Source: Roseovarius spongiae
GTDB taxonomy: Bacteria > Pseudomonadota > Alphaproteobacteria > Rhodobacterales > Rhodobacteraceae
Assembly (NCBI RefSeq): GCF_003651245.1
Contig: NZ_RAPE01000003.1
Coordinates: 310,001-374,000, forward strand
DNA length: 64,000 nt
Direction: 5' to 3'
Shown here: positions 20,793-29,996 of the stretch, piece after piece
Position numbering within the stretch: position 1 is the first letter of the stretch
How the letters are laid out: each line of letters opens with the position of its first letter
The notes under the pieces: model-generated
Seen by the model: the letters and a program-made list of their open reading frames with translations, nothing else
Database searches by the model: none
Told to the model about the DNA's origin: nothing
Made by a program: the position numbers and the translations under genes

Positions 20793-21677
20793 ATGGTCTT
20801 GGACAGATCAACACTTGCGGCGACCACACGTCTTTTCTCGTCGGCGGTGTTTCACCAGTTGGCCAAGAAAGGCAAATCTCCGCTTTTCGCTCGCTTGGTT
20901 CGGGAGATTGGCAGAGAGCAATTTTCGGAAGCCATATCGGTTTCAGACGTGTTCAACTCAGCATTCAAAGCAATCGACAACCCCGGCAGTCGCGACGAAT
21001 ATGTTTACAAGTCCGCTATTGCAGAAAAAGTGCTCCTTGGTCGCCACAGTCTTCGCACTGCATCCATGCTGACCGAGGTTCGAGTGGAGGGAAACAAGGC
21101 AGATGTCGTCGTGCTCAATGGCACTTCTACGGTCTATGAAATCAAGTCCGAGCGCGACAGCCTGACCCGGCTTCCTAGCCAACTTGAGGCATATCGGCGG
21201 GCATTTGCATCTGTGAATGTGATCACCTCCGAGGCACATGTGGATAGAGTAAGTGACATTGCTCCGAATGATGTAGGAATTCTTGTCCTAAATCGACGTG
21301 GGCAGATTTCAGAGGTACAAGCAGCCACGGTTCGCCCCGAGATTATAAAACCGGCAACGTTGTTCGACGTCTTGCGGATAGAAGAAGCATGTCGAATTCT
21401 TGATAGTCTCGGGGTAGATGTGCCTCGCGTTCCCAATACTGAAAGGTTCAGAGTCGTTCGTGAGTTGTTTGTAGAGCAAGAACCGATTGCACTGCATCAC
21501 GAAGCCGTCGCGGTTCTTAGAAAATCCCGTAGCCAGTATGGGCTGAGAGATTTCTTGGCCAATCTACCTTCTTCCTTGCAAGCGGCGGCGCTTTCCACTC
21601 CAATAAGGCGAAGCGATCAACCTAGATTTATTGCAGCGGTTGATACCCCGTTATTGGAAGCAGAGCACTGGGCGTAG
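20793..21677 (+). CDS. sce7726 family protein, PD-(D/E)XK-like
   Basis: The 294-residue product resembles the sce7726 family, known mainly as the regular neighbour of sce7725 proteins and without an assigned function. After an N-terminal helical part (TRLFSSAVFHQLAKKGKSPLF) it has D104, then E116-I-K118 in KADVVVLNGTSTVYEIKSE, a good fit to a PD-(D/E)XK nuclease core. The ATG at 20793 was preferred, with GGCGGAG about 12 bases upstream; an in-frame ATG at 20757 would add 12 residues. It is the first gene of a tight three-gene operon (5 bases to the next gene). AT-rich composition marks it as island cargo. Confidence 0.75.
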   Translation: MVLDRSTLAATTRLFSSAVFHQLAKKGKSPLFARLVREIGREQFSEAISVSDVFNSAFKAIDNPGSRDEYVYKSAIAEKVLLGRHSLRTASMLTEVRVEGNKADVVVLNGTSTVYEIKSERDSLTRLPSQLEAYRRAFASVNVITSEAHVDRVSDIAPNDVGILVLNRRGQISEVQAATVRPEIIKPATLFDVLRIEEACRILDSLGVDVPRVPNTERFRVVRELFVEQEPIALHHEAVAVLRKSRSQYGLRDFLANLPSSLQAAALSTPIRRSDQPRFIAAVDTPLLEAEHWA

Positions 21678-21682
21678 TAGCA

Positions 21683-22621
21683 ATGTATCACCCCTACTTT
21701 CGTGGAAAGCAATATGAACTGATTACAATCCGGGAGAACGCCGGTCTATTTGCGGAGTCCGGTTTCATTCCAATCATCGAGCCTGTCAAAGAAGCCCTCA
21801 ATGGTTTGGGCCGCGCGTTAACGGCAGTTGGAGAAGCCGGCGGTAGTGCAGTTGTAATCGTTAATCCTCACCATGGTGATCATGCGGATGACGGCGAACG
21901 AATAATTGAGTTCTTGCGCGATGGCCCCATTGAAGAGGTTGATCTTTCTCCCGCTGTTCTTCTTAAGGAACAGTGCACCGTGGAAGAGGCGGTTCGGCTC
22001 TGCGGTGAGTTCGAGAACGATCCCGTGACTCTAGTTCACGCTGGATTTGCTAACGGCGCGGCTTTGGCTGATGCGTTGGGCGCGAGGACGCACGATCTGC
22101 GACATGTGTTTCTAGAAGATAGTTGTGGTCGATTGTATAGGCGGCATTTTCAGAGTGAAGAAAGGGTCTTGCTGAGGGATGGTTTTGAACGCAGACGCAA
22201 TCGAGATCACCCACCAACTGAATTTTTTTCTGACCTACATGTGACCTTTGCCGAAGAGGGAATGAGCGGTTTCGGTGACTTTTTGACAGTGGGTGACGAT
22301 TTCTCTGAAACTGGCGGGCCTGCATATGCAATCGCTATCCATCTTACGTTCGTCGACCCCGCGCAGGACGATGCAATGTTCGTTCGGCATTTCCTATCTG
22401 TGCGCCAAGATACGCCAACTGACCCTGCTGGCAAGTTTGCGGAAGCGCTGACCGCAATGATTGAAGTGCTTGACCGTGGTGACTCCTCAATATTGGAATC
22501 AAACGCGGTTCAGGAATTCCGGCAACTGCATGTGGATCGTCACTATCCCGGATTGGGATATGTAAAGAAGCTATCCATGCAGCATCACATTGAGACCCTT
22601 GCTGATTATTTTGTGGAATAG
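21683..22621 (+). CDS. sce7725 family (beta family) protein
   Basis: The 312-residue product begins MYHPYFRGKQYELITIREN, the characteristic opening of sce7725/beta-family proteins (most begin with Y-x-P-x-x-RGKQ-x-EL). The rest (IPIIEPVKEAL, VVIVNPHHGDH, VTLVHAGFANG) looks like an alternating alpha-beta fold. Function is unknown; related beta proteins occur in phages and in defence-rich loci. It lies 5 bases after the sce7726-like gene and 2 bases before the RES gene, so the three are almost certainly translated together. Confidence 0.78.
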   Translation: MYHPYFRGKQYELITIRENAGLFAESGFIPIIEPVKEALNGLGRALTAVGEAGGSAVVIVNPHHGDHADDGERIIEFLRDGPIEEVDLSPAVLLKEQCTVEEAVRLCGEFENDPVTLVHAGFANGAALADALGARTHDLRHVFLEDSCGRLYRRHFQSEERVLLRDGFERRRNRDHPPTEFFSDLHVTFAEEGMSGFGDFLTVGDDFSETGGPAYAIAIHLTFVDPAQDDAMFVRHFLSVRQDTPTDPAGKFAEALTAMIEVLDRGDSSILESNAVQEFRQLHVDRHYPGLGYVKKLSMQHHIETLADYFVE

Positions 22622-22623
22622 TC

Positions 22624-23643
22624 ATGCTCTGCTGTGGCAACTGCTTTGGCGACATAGGGCTTCGCGACATTCTCCCCTCGCATTCTTCAAAGCAAGGCAA
22701 ATGTGACTACTGCGGTTCAGACGGCATGGACCTTGTCGAGCCCGCCAAATTGTTCGACCTGTTCTCTACTGTGACCAATATCTATGCAGAGGCCGAGGAT
22801 GGGCAGGAGTTAGTCCACTGGTTTCGCGAAGATTGGGCAATGTTTCAGCATTCGCGCATGGATAATTTCCGAGCCAAGGATTTGCTCGCCGAGATACTGA
22901 ATGATGCCGAAGCTTTGCGAAAAAGATATCGACCCTCTGACAGGTTCAAGAGCAACCGATTGGAGCGATGGAAACAACTGTCAGAAGAGCTTCGAAGCCG
23001 AAACCGATATTTTCCCGAGGTTGAAATCGAATTTGAACGCCTCGCGGAACTACTCAAGTTTCTTCGTGCCCCAGACTTCTCGGATAAATGGTATCGCGCG
23101 CGAATAAACGCGGGCAGCGCCCCCTATTCCATTGAGAACATGGGGGCTCCGCCAATTGGTGTCGCTTCGCATGGCCGTGCGAATCCGCCGGGCATTCCGT
23201 ATCTTTACGTTGGCTCGACACCTGAGACTTCAATCGCGGAAATTCGACCTCACACTGGCGAAACAGCGACAGTGGCGGAATTCGAGATTGCCGCGAAAAA
23301 CTTGGCTTTGGTTGACCTTAGAGAGCCGAAAAAACTGATTTCGCCGTTCTCTCTCGGTGATGAAGACACGATTGGCGCGTTGCGCGGAGACATTGATTTT
23401 CTAGAACGGCTCGGAAACGAACTAACCCGCCCGGTTAGGCCGCAAGCAGCGGCGGTTGAGTATGTTCCCAGTCAATACCTTTGCGAATTCATAAAGCGTT
23501 CCGGGTGGGACGGTGTGCTGTATTCAAGCTCGGTGAGTGAAGGCGTGAACCTCGCAGTGTTTGACCCGGCCAAAGCTGCACCCAAAGGCGTAACCGTCTG
23601 GCGTGTTGACAAGGTAACAGTGGAGGTGACCCGAGAAAATTGA
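22624..23643 (+). CDS. RES-domain protein with N-terminal zinc-ribbon/HEPN-RES-N-like region, predicted NADase
   Basis: The 339-residue product has two parts. The first 45 residues hold C4-x2-C7 and C27-x2-C30, a likely zinc ribbon, followed by a helical region to about 150 like that found before RES domains. From about 155 the RES domain follows: W-Y-R-A-R, GRANPPGIPYLYVGSTPETSIAEIRP with a conserved Glu at 206, and a closing SEGVNLAVFD. Studied RES toxins (MbcT, the Xre-RES systems) destroy NAD+. No Xre-type antitoxin sits next to it; its partners are the sce7726 and sce7725 genes. NADase activity is inferred from the family. Confidence 0.82.
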   Translation: MLCCGNCFGDIGLRDILPSHSSKQGKCDYCGSDGMDLVEPAKLFDLFSTVTNIYAEAEDGQELVHWFREDWAMFQHSRMDNFRAKDLLAEILNDAEALRKRYRPSDRFKSNRLERWKQLSEELRSRNRYFPEVEIEFERLAELLKFLRAPDFSDKWYRARINAGSAPYSIENMGAPPIGVASHGRANPPGIPYLYVGSTPETSIAEIRPHTGETATVAEFEIAAKNLALVDLREPKKLISPFSLGDEDTIGALRGDIDFLERLGNELTRPVRPQAAAVEYVPSQYLCEFIKRSGWDGVLYSSSVSEGVNLAVFDPAKAAPKGVTVWRVDKVTVEVTREN

Positions 23644-23941
23644 CAGGGTGAGTCAATTGAGTTTACGGACGTGGCCCACATTGCGGCTGTCAATCTCCAT
23701 GAACAACTAATCCAAATCTTACGGGAATTGAACTGCTTCACCCAGCCTTATTGAGTATTTGGTTGGGCATTCGAGTGACTGCGGCCAAAGTCTTTGAAAT
23801 CGCCTCGGGTGGCATTTGAAGTGATAAAGTTGGTTACATAGGAGCTCGTGGCATCTGTACGCGAATAACCCTTCATCAAACGCTGAAAAACCGATATCCC
23901 TACTAAAACCAGTGTATTCCAGCGTGGTTGGAGCTTGAAAG

Positions 23942-26479
23942 TTGGCTGAGAAAGAAGCGACAGCTCGTATCAAGATCAACCGGCTTCTCGAAAGGGCTGG
24001 CTGGCGCTTCTTTGAAGACGTTCACGGGCCTGCCAACGTGGTATTGGAACCGAACGTCAAGCTTACAAGGGAAAAGCTTGACGCACTCGGTGACGATCTC
24101 GAAGAAACATCCAATGGATTTGTCGACTTCCTGCTGCTTGACCAAAACGGAAAACCGCTGATCGTCCTTGAGGCCAAGTCGGAGAAGAAGCACCCACTGT
24201 CAGCCAAAGAGCAGGCGCGAAAGTACGCACGGTCCCAGAATGCTCGCTTCGTTATCCTTAGCAACGGCAATATCCACTTTCTATGGGACTTGGAGCAAGG
24301 CAACCCGACAGTGATCGGCGAGTTTCCCGGTCCGACTGAAATCGGCAACCACTACACCTTCGAGCCAAACGCAGAGCGGCTCGCCGCAGAGCGTGTAGGA
24401 TTTGACTACATCGCCCTGACGCAGATGCCGGGGTACGCGGCTGAGGCTGGCTGGAGGGTCGAGGCCGAGCGTACTGCGTTCATCGAAAAGAACAAGCTCC
24501 GGTTCCTGCGCGGATACCAAAAGCGTGCCATTGAGCGCGTCCAAGAAGACGCTACGACGGGCGCGACACGTTTTCTTTTTGAAATGGCAACAGGCACCGG
24601 CAAGACGCTAACCTCTGCGGCCCTGATCAAGCTTTTCCTGAAAACCCGCAATGCCAAGCGGGTGCTATTTCTTGTCGACCGTCTCGAATTGGAGACACAG
24701 GCAGACAAAGCGTTTAAAGGCTATCTAAAAAACGATTTCACATCGGTCATATACAAAGAAAAACGGGATGACTGGCGCAAGGCAGATATTGTAGTGACGA
24801 CCGTCCAATCGCTACTGTTCAACGATAAATATCGCCGCCTCTTTTCGCCGACCGACTTCGATCTCGTTATATCAGACGAGGCCCACCGTTCGATTGGCGG
24901 CAATGCCCGAGCTGTTTTCGAGTATTTCATAGGCTACAAGCTTGGCCTGACGGCCACGCCAAGGGACTACCTCAAAAAATCCGGCAGCCAGAAATCTGAA
25001 CGCGATCCGCGCGAACTCGAACGACGGATGTTGCTGGATACATATCGCACGTTTGGTTGTGAATCTGGTGATCCGACCTACCGTTACTCGTTGCTAGATG
25101 GCGTAAAGGAAGGCTTCCTGATCAACCCATTTGTCGTCGACGCACGTACCAGTGTCACAACACAGCTCCTTTCTGATGAGGGGTTCGTTGTTGAAGCGAC
25201 CGACCACGAAGGCAACGAGACAAAAGAGGCTTTTGCTGGCCGAGACTTTGAGAAGCGCTTCTTTTCTGAGGCCACGAACCAGACCCTGTGCAAGACGCTA
25301 CTGCAACATGGCTTGCGCGATCCGATCTCCGGCGAATTCGGCAAAACTATAGCTTTCGCCGTGAGCCAGAACCACGCAGCAAAGATTGTCCAGATATTGA
25401 ACGAGATGGCGGATCAGCTCTGGCCCGGTCGCTACAACTCCGATTTCGCGATGCAGGTGACGAGCGATGTGTCGGATGCACAGCAAATGACGATCAACTT
25501 CGCCAACAATAACTTGGGCGGTCATAGCAGTTTTGTGGAGAACTACCGGACATGCCGGACCCGCGTCTGCGTAACCGTTGGTATGATGACAACCGGCTAT
25601 GATTGCCCTGACATTCTCAATCTTGCTTTGATGCGACCGATCTTCTCTCCCTCGGACTTCGTTCAGGTAAAGGGCCGAGGAACACGTAAGCACAACTTCG
25701 TCGAGGACATGTTCGATCCGACCAAAAAGAACGCCCTTGGACGGGTCGAGAAGGAGACCTTCCGACTGTTCGATTTCTTCGCAAACTGCGAGTATTTCGA
25801 AGAGAAATTCGAGTATGACGAGGAACTTAAACTCCCGCCGCCCGGCACCATGCCACTAGAAACGGGTGGCGGTGGAGGTGGCGGCATCACCGGTATTCCC
25901 GCATACGAACATTTCGACCCCGACGAACTGGTTTCGCAAGTTGAAACACAGATCGGCGAAGAGGGCATGCGGATCGACCGTGAGTTGTTCGGAAAGTTCG
26001 AGGATACGGCGAAAGCTGATGATAAGCTGAGAGAGCTGGTAGATCAGCAAAATTGGGAAGCCGCGACCCGCCATGTGATCGAAGAAATCTTCGACAAGCC
26101 CAACGAATATTTCACGCTAGAAAAGCTGCGAAAGGCTGCTGGCGTCGACCGCCGCCTGTCTGTGCGCGAGCTGGTTGAGAAGGCCTTCGGGTTTATCCCA
26201 AAATTCAAAAGCAAGTCGGAACTGATCGAAGACGAGTTCCAGAAATTCCTTGTCGACCAGCAACCCGAGGAAGCGGATCGAATCCGAGAAATCCGATATT
26301 TTTTCGAAACTTACCTCAGCGACGCCCATGTCCGCGCCAAGATCGACGCTGGCCATTTTGCCGATCTGAATGTAAACCCAACGTTCACGACGCGGGACCT
26401 CAAGGAGGTGCCACAGAAGTGGCGCTCACGCATACCCGAATACATCAAGGATTACGTGTCCCTGAACCCATTCCTGTGA
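23942..26479 (+). CDS. hsdR: Type I restriction enzyme, R (restriction/translocase) subunit
   Basis: The 845-residue product has an N-terminal PD-(D/E)XK nuclease (D62, E77-A-K79 in GFVDFLLLDQNGKPLIVLEAK). The SF2 helicase/translocase motor follows, with Walker A ATGTGKT (216-222), DEAH (312-315) and GLTATP. The C-terminal part resembles the EcoEI R-protein domain. The start is TTG at 23942 with GGAG 8 bases upstream; no earlier ATG fits. It is the first gene of an R, M-S operon, 12 bases before hsdMS. The 298-base gap before it shows no gene and probably holds the promoter. Confidence 0.93.
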   Translation: MAEKEATARIKINRLLERAGWRFFEDVHGPANVVLEPNVKLTREKLDALGDDLEETSNGFVDFLLLDQNGKPLIVLEAKSEKKHPLSAKEQARKYARSQNARFVILSNGNIHFLWDLEQGNPTVIGEFPGPTEIGNHYTFEPNAERLAAERVGFDYIALTQMPGYAAEAGWRVEAERTAFIEKNKLRFLRGYQKRAIERVQEDATTGATRFLFEMATGTGKTLTSAALIKLFLKTRNAKRVLFLVDRLELETQADKAFKGYLKNDFTSVIYKEKRDDWRKADIVVTTVQSLLFNDKYRRLFSPTDFDLVISDEAHRSIGGNARAVFEYFIGYKLGLTATPRDYLKKSGSQKSERDPRELERRMLLDTYRTFGCESGDPTYRYSLLDGVKEGFLINPFVVDARTSVTTQLLSDEGFVVEATDHEGNETKEAFAGRDFEKRFFSEATNQTLCKTLLQHGLRDPISGEFGKTIAFAVSQNHAAKIVQILNEMADQLWPGRYNSDFAMQVTSDVSDAQQMTINFANNNLGGHSSFVENYRTCRTRVCVTVGMMTTGYDCPDILNLALMRPIFSPSDFVQVKGRGTRKHNFVEDMFDPTKKNALGRVEKETFRLFDFFANCEYFEEKFEYDEELKLPPPGTMPLETGGGGGGGITGIPAYEHFDPDELVSQVETQIGEEGMRIDRELFGKFEDTAKADDKLRELVDQQNWEAATRHVIEEIFDKPNEYFTLEKLRKAAGVDRRLSVRELVEKAFGFIPKFKSKSELIEDEFQKFLVDQQPEEADRIREIRYFFETYLSDAHVRAKIDAGHFADLNVNPTFTTRDLKEVPQKWRSRIPEYIKDYVSLNPFL

Positions 26480-26491
26480 CGAAAGAAGACG

Positions 26492-29014
26492 ATGCTCGAC
26501 TCTAAGACAAAACGCCGTATCGACACCTGTCGCGACATCCTCGTCGGCAAGGTGCCGGACCCGAAGAGCCAAGTCGAACAGATCACAGTCGCCCTCATCT
26601 ACAAGTTCATGGACGACATGGACCTTGAAGCCGAAGAGCTGGGCGGACAACGTCGCTATTTCACCGAGGAGTTTGAGCGCTATCGATGGGCCAAGCTGGT
26701 GGCCCCCGGCGTGTCCGGGCAGGATATGCTCAACACCTATTCCGAGGCGCTGACCAAGATGGTCGAGAACGAGCGTCTGCCCGCTTTGTTCCGGCAAATC
26801 TTCCGAAACGCTTTTCTGCCCTATCGCGACCCCGAGACGTTACGCTCTTTCCTGCGTGAGATCGACACCTTCACCTATGACCACAGCGAGCGTCTTGGTG
26901 ACGCTTTCGAATACCTTCTGTCCGTACTGGGTAGCCAAGGCGATGCGGGTCAGTTCCGCACGCCCCGTCACATCATCGACTTCATGGTCGAGATCATCGA
27001 CCCGAAGAAAGACGAAGTGATCCTCGACCCGGCCTGCGGGACGGCAGGCTTTCTGATCTCCGCCTACAAGCACATACTAAAGAAGAACTCGACCGAAGTC
27101 GCGAACGGCAACGGCGAGCGAGATGGCCAAGATGTCGCCGAGCAGACACTGGAAAGCCCCCTGCGCTTCCCCGGGGACCTGCTGACGCAGGATGATCGCA
27201 AGCGCCTCGCTCAAAATATCATAGGCTATGATATTTCGCCCGACATGGTGCGCCTCAGCCTCGTGAACCTCTACCTGCACGGTTTCCCTGACCCGAAGAT
27301 CGAGGAATACGATACGCTGACAAGCGAGGACAAATGGACCGAGATGGCGGATGTCATCCTCGCCAACCCGCCCTTCATGTCACCGAAAGGCGGGATCAAA
27401 CCGCACACCAAGTTTCAGGTGCAGTCAAAGCGTAGCGAAGTTCTGTTTGTCGACTACATCGCCGAGCACCTGACCCCGAATGGCCGCGCCGCGATTGTCG
27501 TGCCCGAGGGGATCATCTTTCAAAGCCAGAGCGCCTATGTGTCCCTGCGCAAGATGCTGGTGGAAAACCACCTCGCCGCCGTGATCTCGCTGCCAGCGGG
27601 GGTATTCAACCCCTATTCGGGCGTAAAGACCTCGATCCTGATCCTTGACCGCGCAGTGGCCAAGGCGAGCAAGCATGTTGCTTTCTTCAAGATCGAAAAC
27701 GACGGTTTCCAGCTTGGCGCACAACGCAAGGCGCAGAAGGGATCACAGCTTCCGAAGGTGAAGGGCGAGTTGACCGCATGGATGCAGGTCGCGCGGGGCG
27801 GGGCTGGTGAGCAGTTGGAGAGCGTTTTCGGTTACTCCGTCGAACGTGAAGTCATCGGGGAAGACGGCGAGTTTAACCTGAGTGGCGAAAGATACAGACC
27901 GGAGAATGACGATCAATTCGAAATCCCGCGCGTGCCTATTGGAGAGATTTGCACCCTGAACCCGCCGAAGCGCGAGGTGCGCGATCTTCCCGGCGACACT
28001 CTGGTTTCGTTTGTTCCGATGGCTGACTTGCGCGAGTGGGATATCTCGTTCTGTCCATCCGAAGCCAAAGCGCTTGGTGAAATAGGGAACAGCTACACCT
28101 ACTTCGCAGATAATGATGTCTTGCTTGCTAAAGTCACACCTTGCTTCGAAAATGGGAAAGCGGGGATCGCCAAGGACCTTGATAACGGCATCGGATTTGG
28201 GTCGAGCGAGTTCTATGTGCTGCGCTCGGGTGAGCAGGTCTTGCCTGAATGGGTTTATCGTTGTGTGACGCACGAAGCGTTTCGTGCTCAGGCTATACCG
28301 CAGATGACGGGCACAGGCGGACTGCAGCGTGTGCCGAGAGCGTTCGTGGAACGTTTCAAAATCCCCCTGCCGCCGCTTGAGGTGCAGCGGGAGATTGTGG
28401 CCGAGATCGAGGGCTATCAGCGCGTCATCGACGGTGCCCGCGCCGTCATCGCCAACTACCGCCCCCACATCCCGATTGATCCTGAGTGGGGCAGCGACAA
28501 ACTAAAGAACCTGATCGACACGGTGACACCTCCGCTCAAACTCCAGACAGAAGACTACAAGTCAGAAGGTGAAATCCCGATCATCGACCAGTCGAAAGAG
28601 CTTATAGCCGCTTGGACAAACGAGGTTCAGGGCGCAATCCAACCCGGCGCTGGGCTGGTTATTTTTGGAGATCACACCTGCGTCGTGAAGTTCGTTGATC
28701 AGCCATTCGTGCAAGGCGCTGACGGCATCAAGATTTTGAAAGCAAAGGATGGCGTGTTGCCCCGGTACCTTGCCTACTACCTCCGGGCGCACCCGCTACC
28801 GCAAGATGGGTACCGCCGCCACTTCTCAAAGCTCAAGGAGTGGGACATCCGACTACCGTCGCCAAATGAACAAGCTGCAATCGTTCAGGAGCTAGATGCC
28901 GAACAGGCCATAGTCGATGGCAACCGCGAACTGATCACCCGGTTTGAAAAGAAGATCGAAGCCGCTATCGCCCGTGTCTGGGGCGAGGCCAAGGCAGATG
29001 ACGAGGCGGCCTGA
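26492..29014 (+). CDS. Type I restriction system M-S fusion (methyltransferase plus specificity subunit)
   Basis: The 840-residue product fuses two normally separate subunits. Residues 1-465 are an HsdM-type N6-adenine methyltransferase: helical N-terminal domain, FRTP (155-158), SAM motif I DPACGTAG (179-186) and catalytic NPPF (292-295). Residues from about 475 form an HsdS-like half with two target-recognition domains (one beginning EIPRVPIGEICTLN, one after DPEWGSDKLKNLID), each followed by a PPLEVQREIVAEI or SPNEQAAIVQELD spacer helix. The fusion forces 1:1 M:S stoichiometry. The stop codon overlaps the start of the next gene by one base. Confidence 0.92.
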   Translation: MLDSKTKRRIDTCRDILVGKVPDPKSQVEQITVALIYKFMDDMDLEAEELGGQRRYFTEEFERYRWAKLVAPGVSGQDMLNTYSEALTKMVENERLPALFRQIFRNAFLPYRDPETLRSFLREIDTFTYDHSERLGDAFEYLLSVLGSQGDAGQFRTPRHIIDFMVEIIDPKKDEVILDPACGTAGFLISAYKHILKKNSTEVANGNGERDGQDVAEQTLESPLRFPGDLLTQDDRKRLAQNIIGYDISPDMVRLSLVNLYLHGFPDPKIEEYDTLTSEDKWTEMADVILANPPFMSPKGGIKPHTKFQVQSKRSEVLFVDYIAEHLTPNGRAAIVVPEGIIFQSQSAYVSLRKMLVENHLAAVISLPAGVFNPYSGVKTSILILDRAVAKASKHVAFFKIENDGFQLGAQRKAQKGSQLPKVKGELTAWMQVARGGAGEQLESVFGYSVEREVIGEDGEFNLSGERYRPENDDQFEIPRVPIGEICTLNPPKREVRDLPGDTLVSFVPMADLREWDISFCPSEAKALGEIGNSYTYFADNDVLLAKVTPCFENGKAGIAKDLDNGIGFGSSEFYVLRSGEQVLPEWVYRCVTHEAFRAQAIPQMTGTGGLQRVPRAFVERFKIPLPPLEVQREIVAEIEGYQRVIDGARAVIANYRPHIPIDPEWGSDKLKNLIDTVTPPLKLQTEDYKSEGEIPIIDQSKELIAAWTNEVQGAIQPGAGLVIFGDHTCVVKFVDQPFVQGADGIKILKAKDGVLPRYLAYYLRAHPLPQDGYRRHFSKLKEWDIRLPSPNEQAAIVQELDAEQAIVDGNRELITRFEKKIEAAIARVWGEAKADDEAA

Positions 29015-29763
29015 TGGAAGAGGCGCTGGAATTGGGTGAATATCTGCCTCAGTCTTTCGCTGCGGCGCATGAACAGTCCTACCTCGATTTCCTCTGGTCG
29101 GCCTTTCGAACCAACTACGAAGCGGAGCGCTACGAGTTCGCCAGCCTCGCCTTCCACCTTCTTTACATGAGCTTTGTCAGCTTTTCGATCTGGCAAATCA
29201 GGCTTGCCCGCCCGAAACAGTTCCAGATGGCCATGGTCGGCTTCCGGAACGAGGACGAGAAGGGGCTGATGGACTGCGAAAGCCCTTTCAAGTTCTACGA
29301 CGCCCTCAAGGAAAGTCAGATTTTCAGGTTCCTCAAGCTAATCGGCTGCACGAACCATCAGGTCGGCGAGTTCGCCAAGTTCGTACGGCGGCGCAACCGC
29401 ATTGCCCACCCGACCGGCAGCGTGTTCTTCAACGACCGCGCGGCCCTCGATAAGGAAATCACAGAGATGATGCGCGAGGTGCGCAATATCGAGGCGCACA
29501 TGCAGCCGGTGATCCTTGAGCTATACCGGAGTTTCCTTATCAGCAGCTCAGATGAAGAAGAGCGCGAATACACTGACCCCGAGGATGAAGTTACAGTGAA
29601 CTTCGTTCACGCGAATTACATGTCAGCGGCGGACCTCTTCGTCTGCAAGGACTTTGCGATTGAGGAACTAGAAGGTGAAGAGCTTTTCGAAGGGGTTGGT
29701 GTCCTGCATGAAACGTTGAAATCCACATACTTTGGCGAAGATGAAGGAACCGCCGTAGCGTAG
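29014..29763 (+). CDS. HEPN-like accessory protein of the type I restriction operon
   Basis: The 249-residue product is mostly helical and acidic at its C-terminus. It has RRRNRIAH at 125-132, which contains the R-x4-H arrangement typical of HEPN ribonucleases (R127 to H132). Its ATG overlaps the hsdMS stop by one base, so it is translationally coupled to the methylase-specificity protein. HEPN nucleases such as PrrC and RloC are known partners or relatives of type I restriction enzymes, but this protein is shorter and lacks an ATPase part. A function as an RNase triggered when restriction fails is a hypothesis. Confidence 0.6.
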   Translation: MEEALELGEYLPQSFAAAHEQSYLDFLWSAFRTNYEAERYEFASLAFHLLYMSFVSFSIWQIRLARPKQFQMAMVGFRNEDEKGLMDCESPFKFYDALKESQIFRFLKLIGCTNHQVGEFAKFVRRRNRIAHPTGSVFFNDRAALDKEITEMMREVRNIEAHMQPVILELYRSFLISSSDEEEREYTDPEDEVTVNFVHANYMSAADLFVCKDFAIEELEGEELFEGVGVLHETLKSTYFGEDEGTAVA

Positions 29764-29996
29764 ATGAACCTGAGTTTTCAGCGCACTTGGATTGGCTGCA
29801 ACTTTTTTCCGCGAGTTGCTCCAGTTAATGGGTACAGGTACAGAACTGGAAACACGCCCCCTCCCCATCCCCCCCAAAGGGGCCCCAGATGTTGCTTCTG
29901 GCGAGGGAAAGGGTACGCCATATAGACTAGAATTGCCAAAACAGGCAAAGCAGCAATGTCGCGAATAAAAGAGCAAATGGATCGAACCGCATGCTC
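29764..29996. other. Gap between converging cargo and backbone operons
   Basis: No gene is seen. A C-rich run followed by GGGG (about 29865-29885) could fold as a weak terminator between the converging restriction operon and the recombinase gene. Confidence 0.35.

Noticed and set aside
23719..23979. Minus-strand frame across the hsdR upstream gap
   Set aside because: No ribosome site or recognised motif, and it runs into the hsdR coding start.
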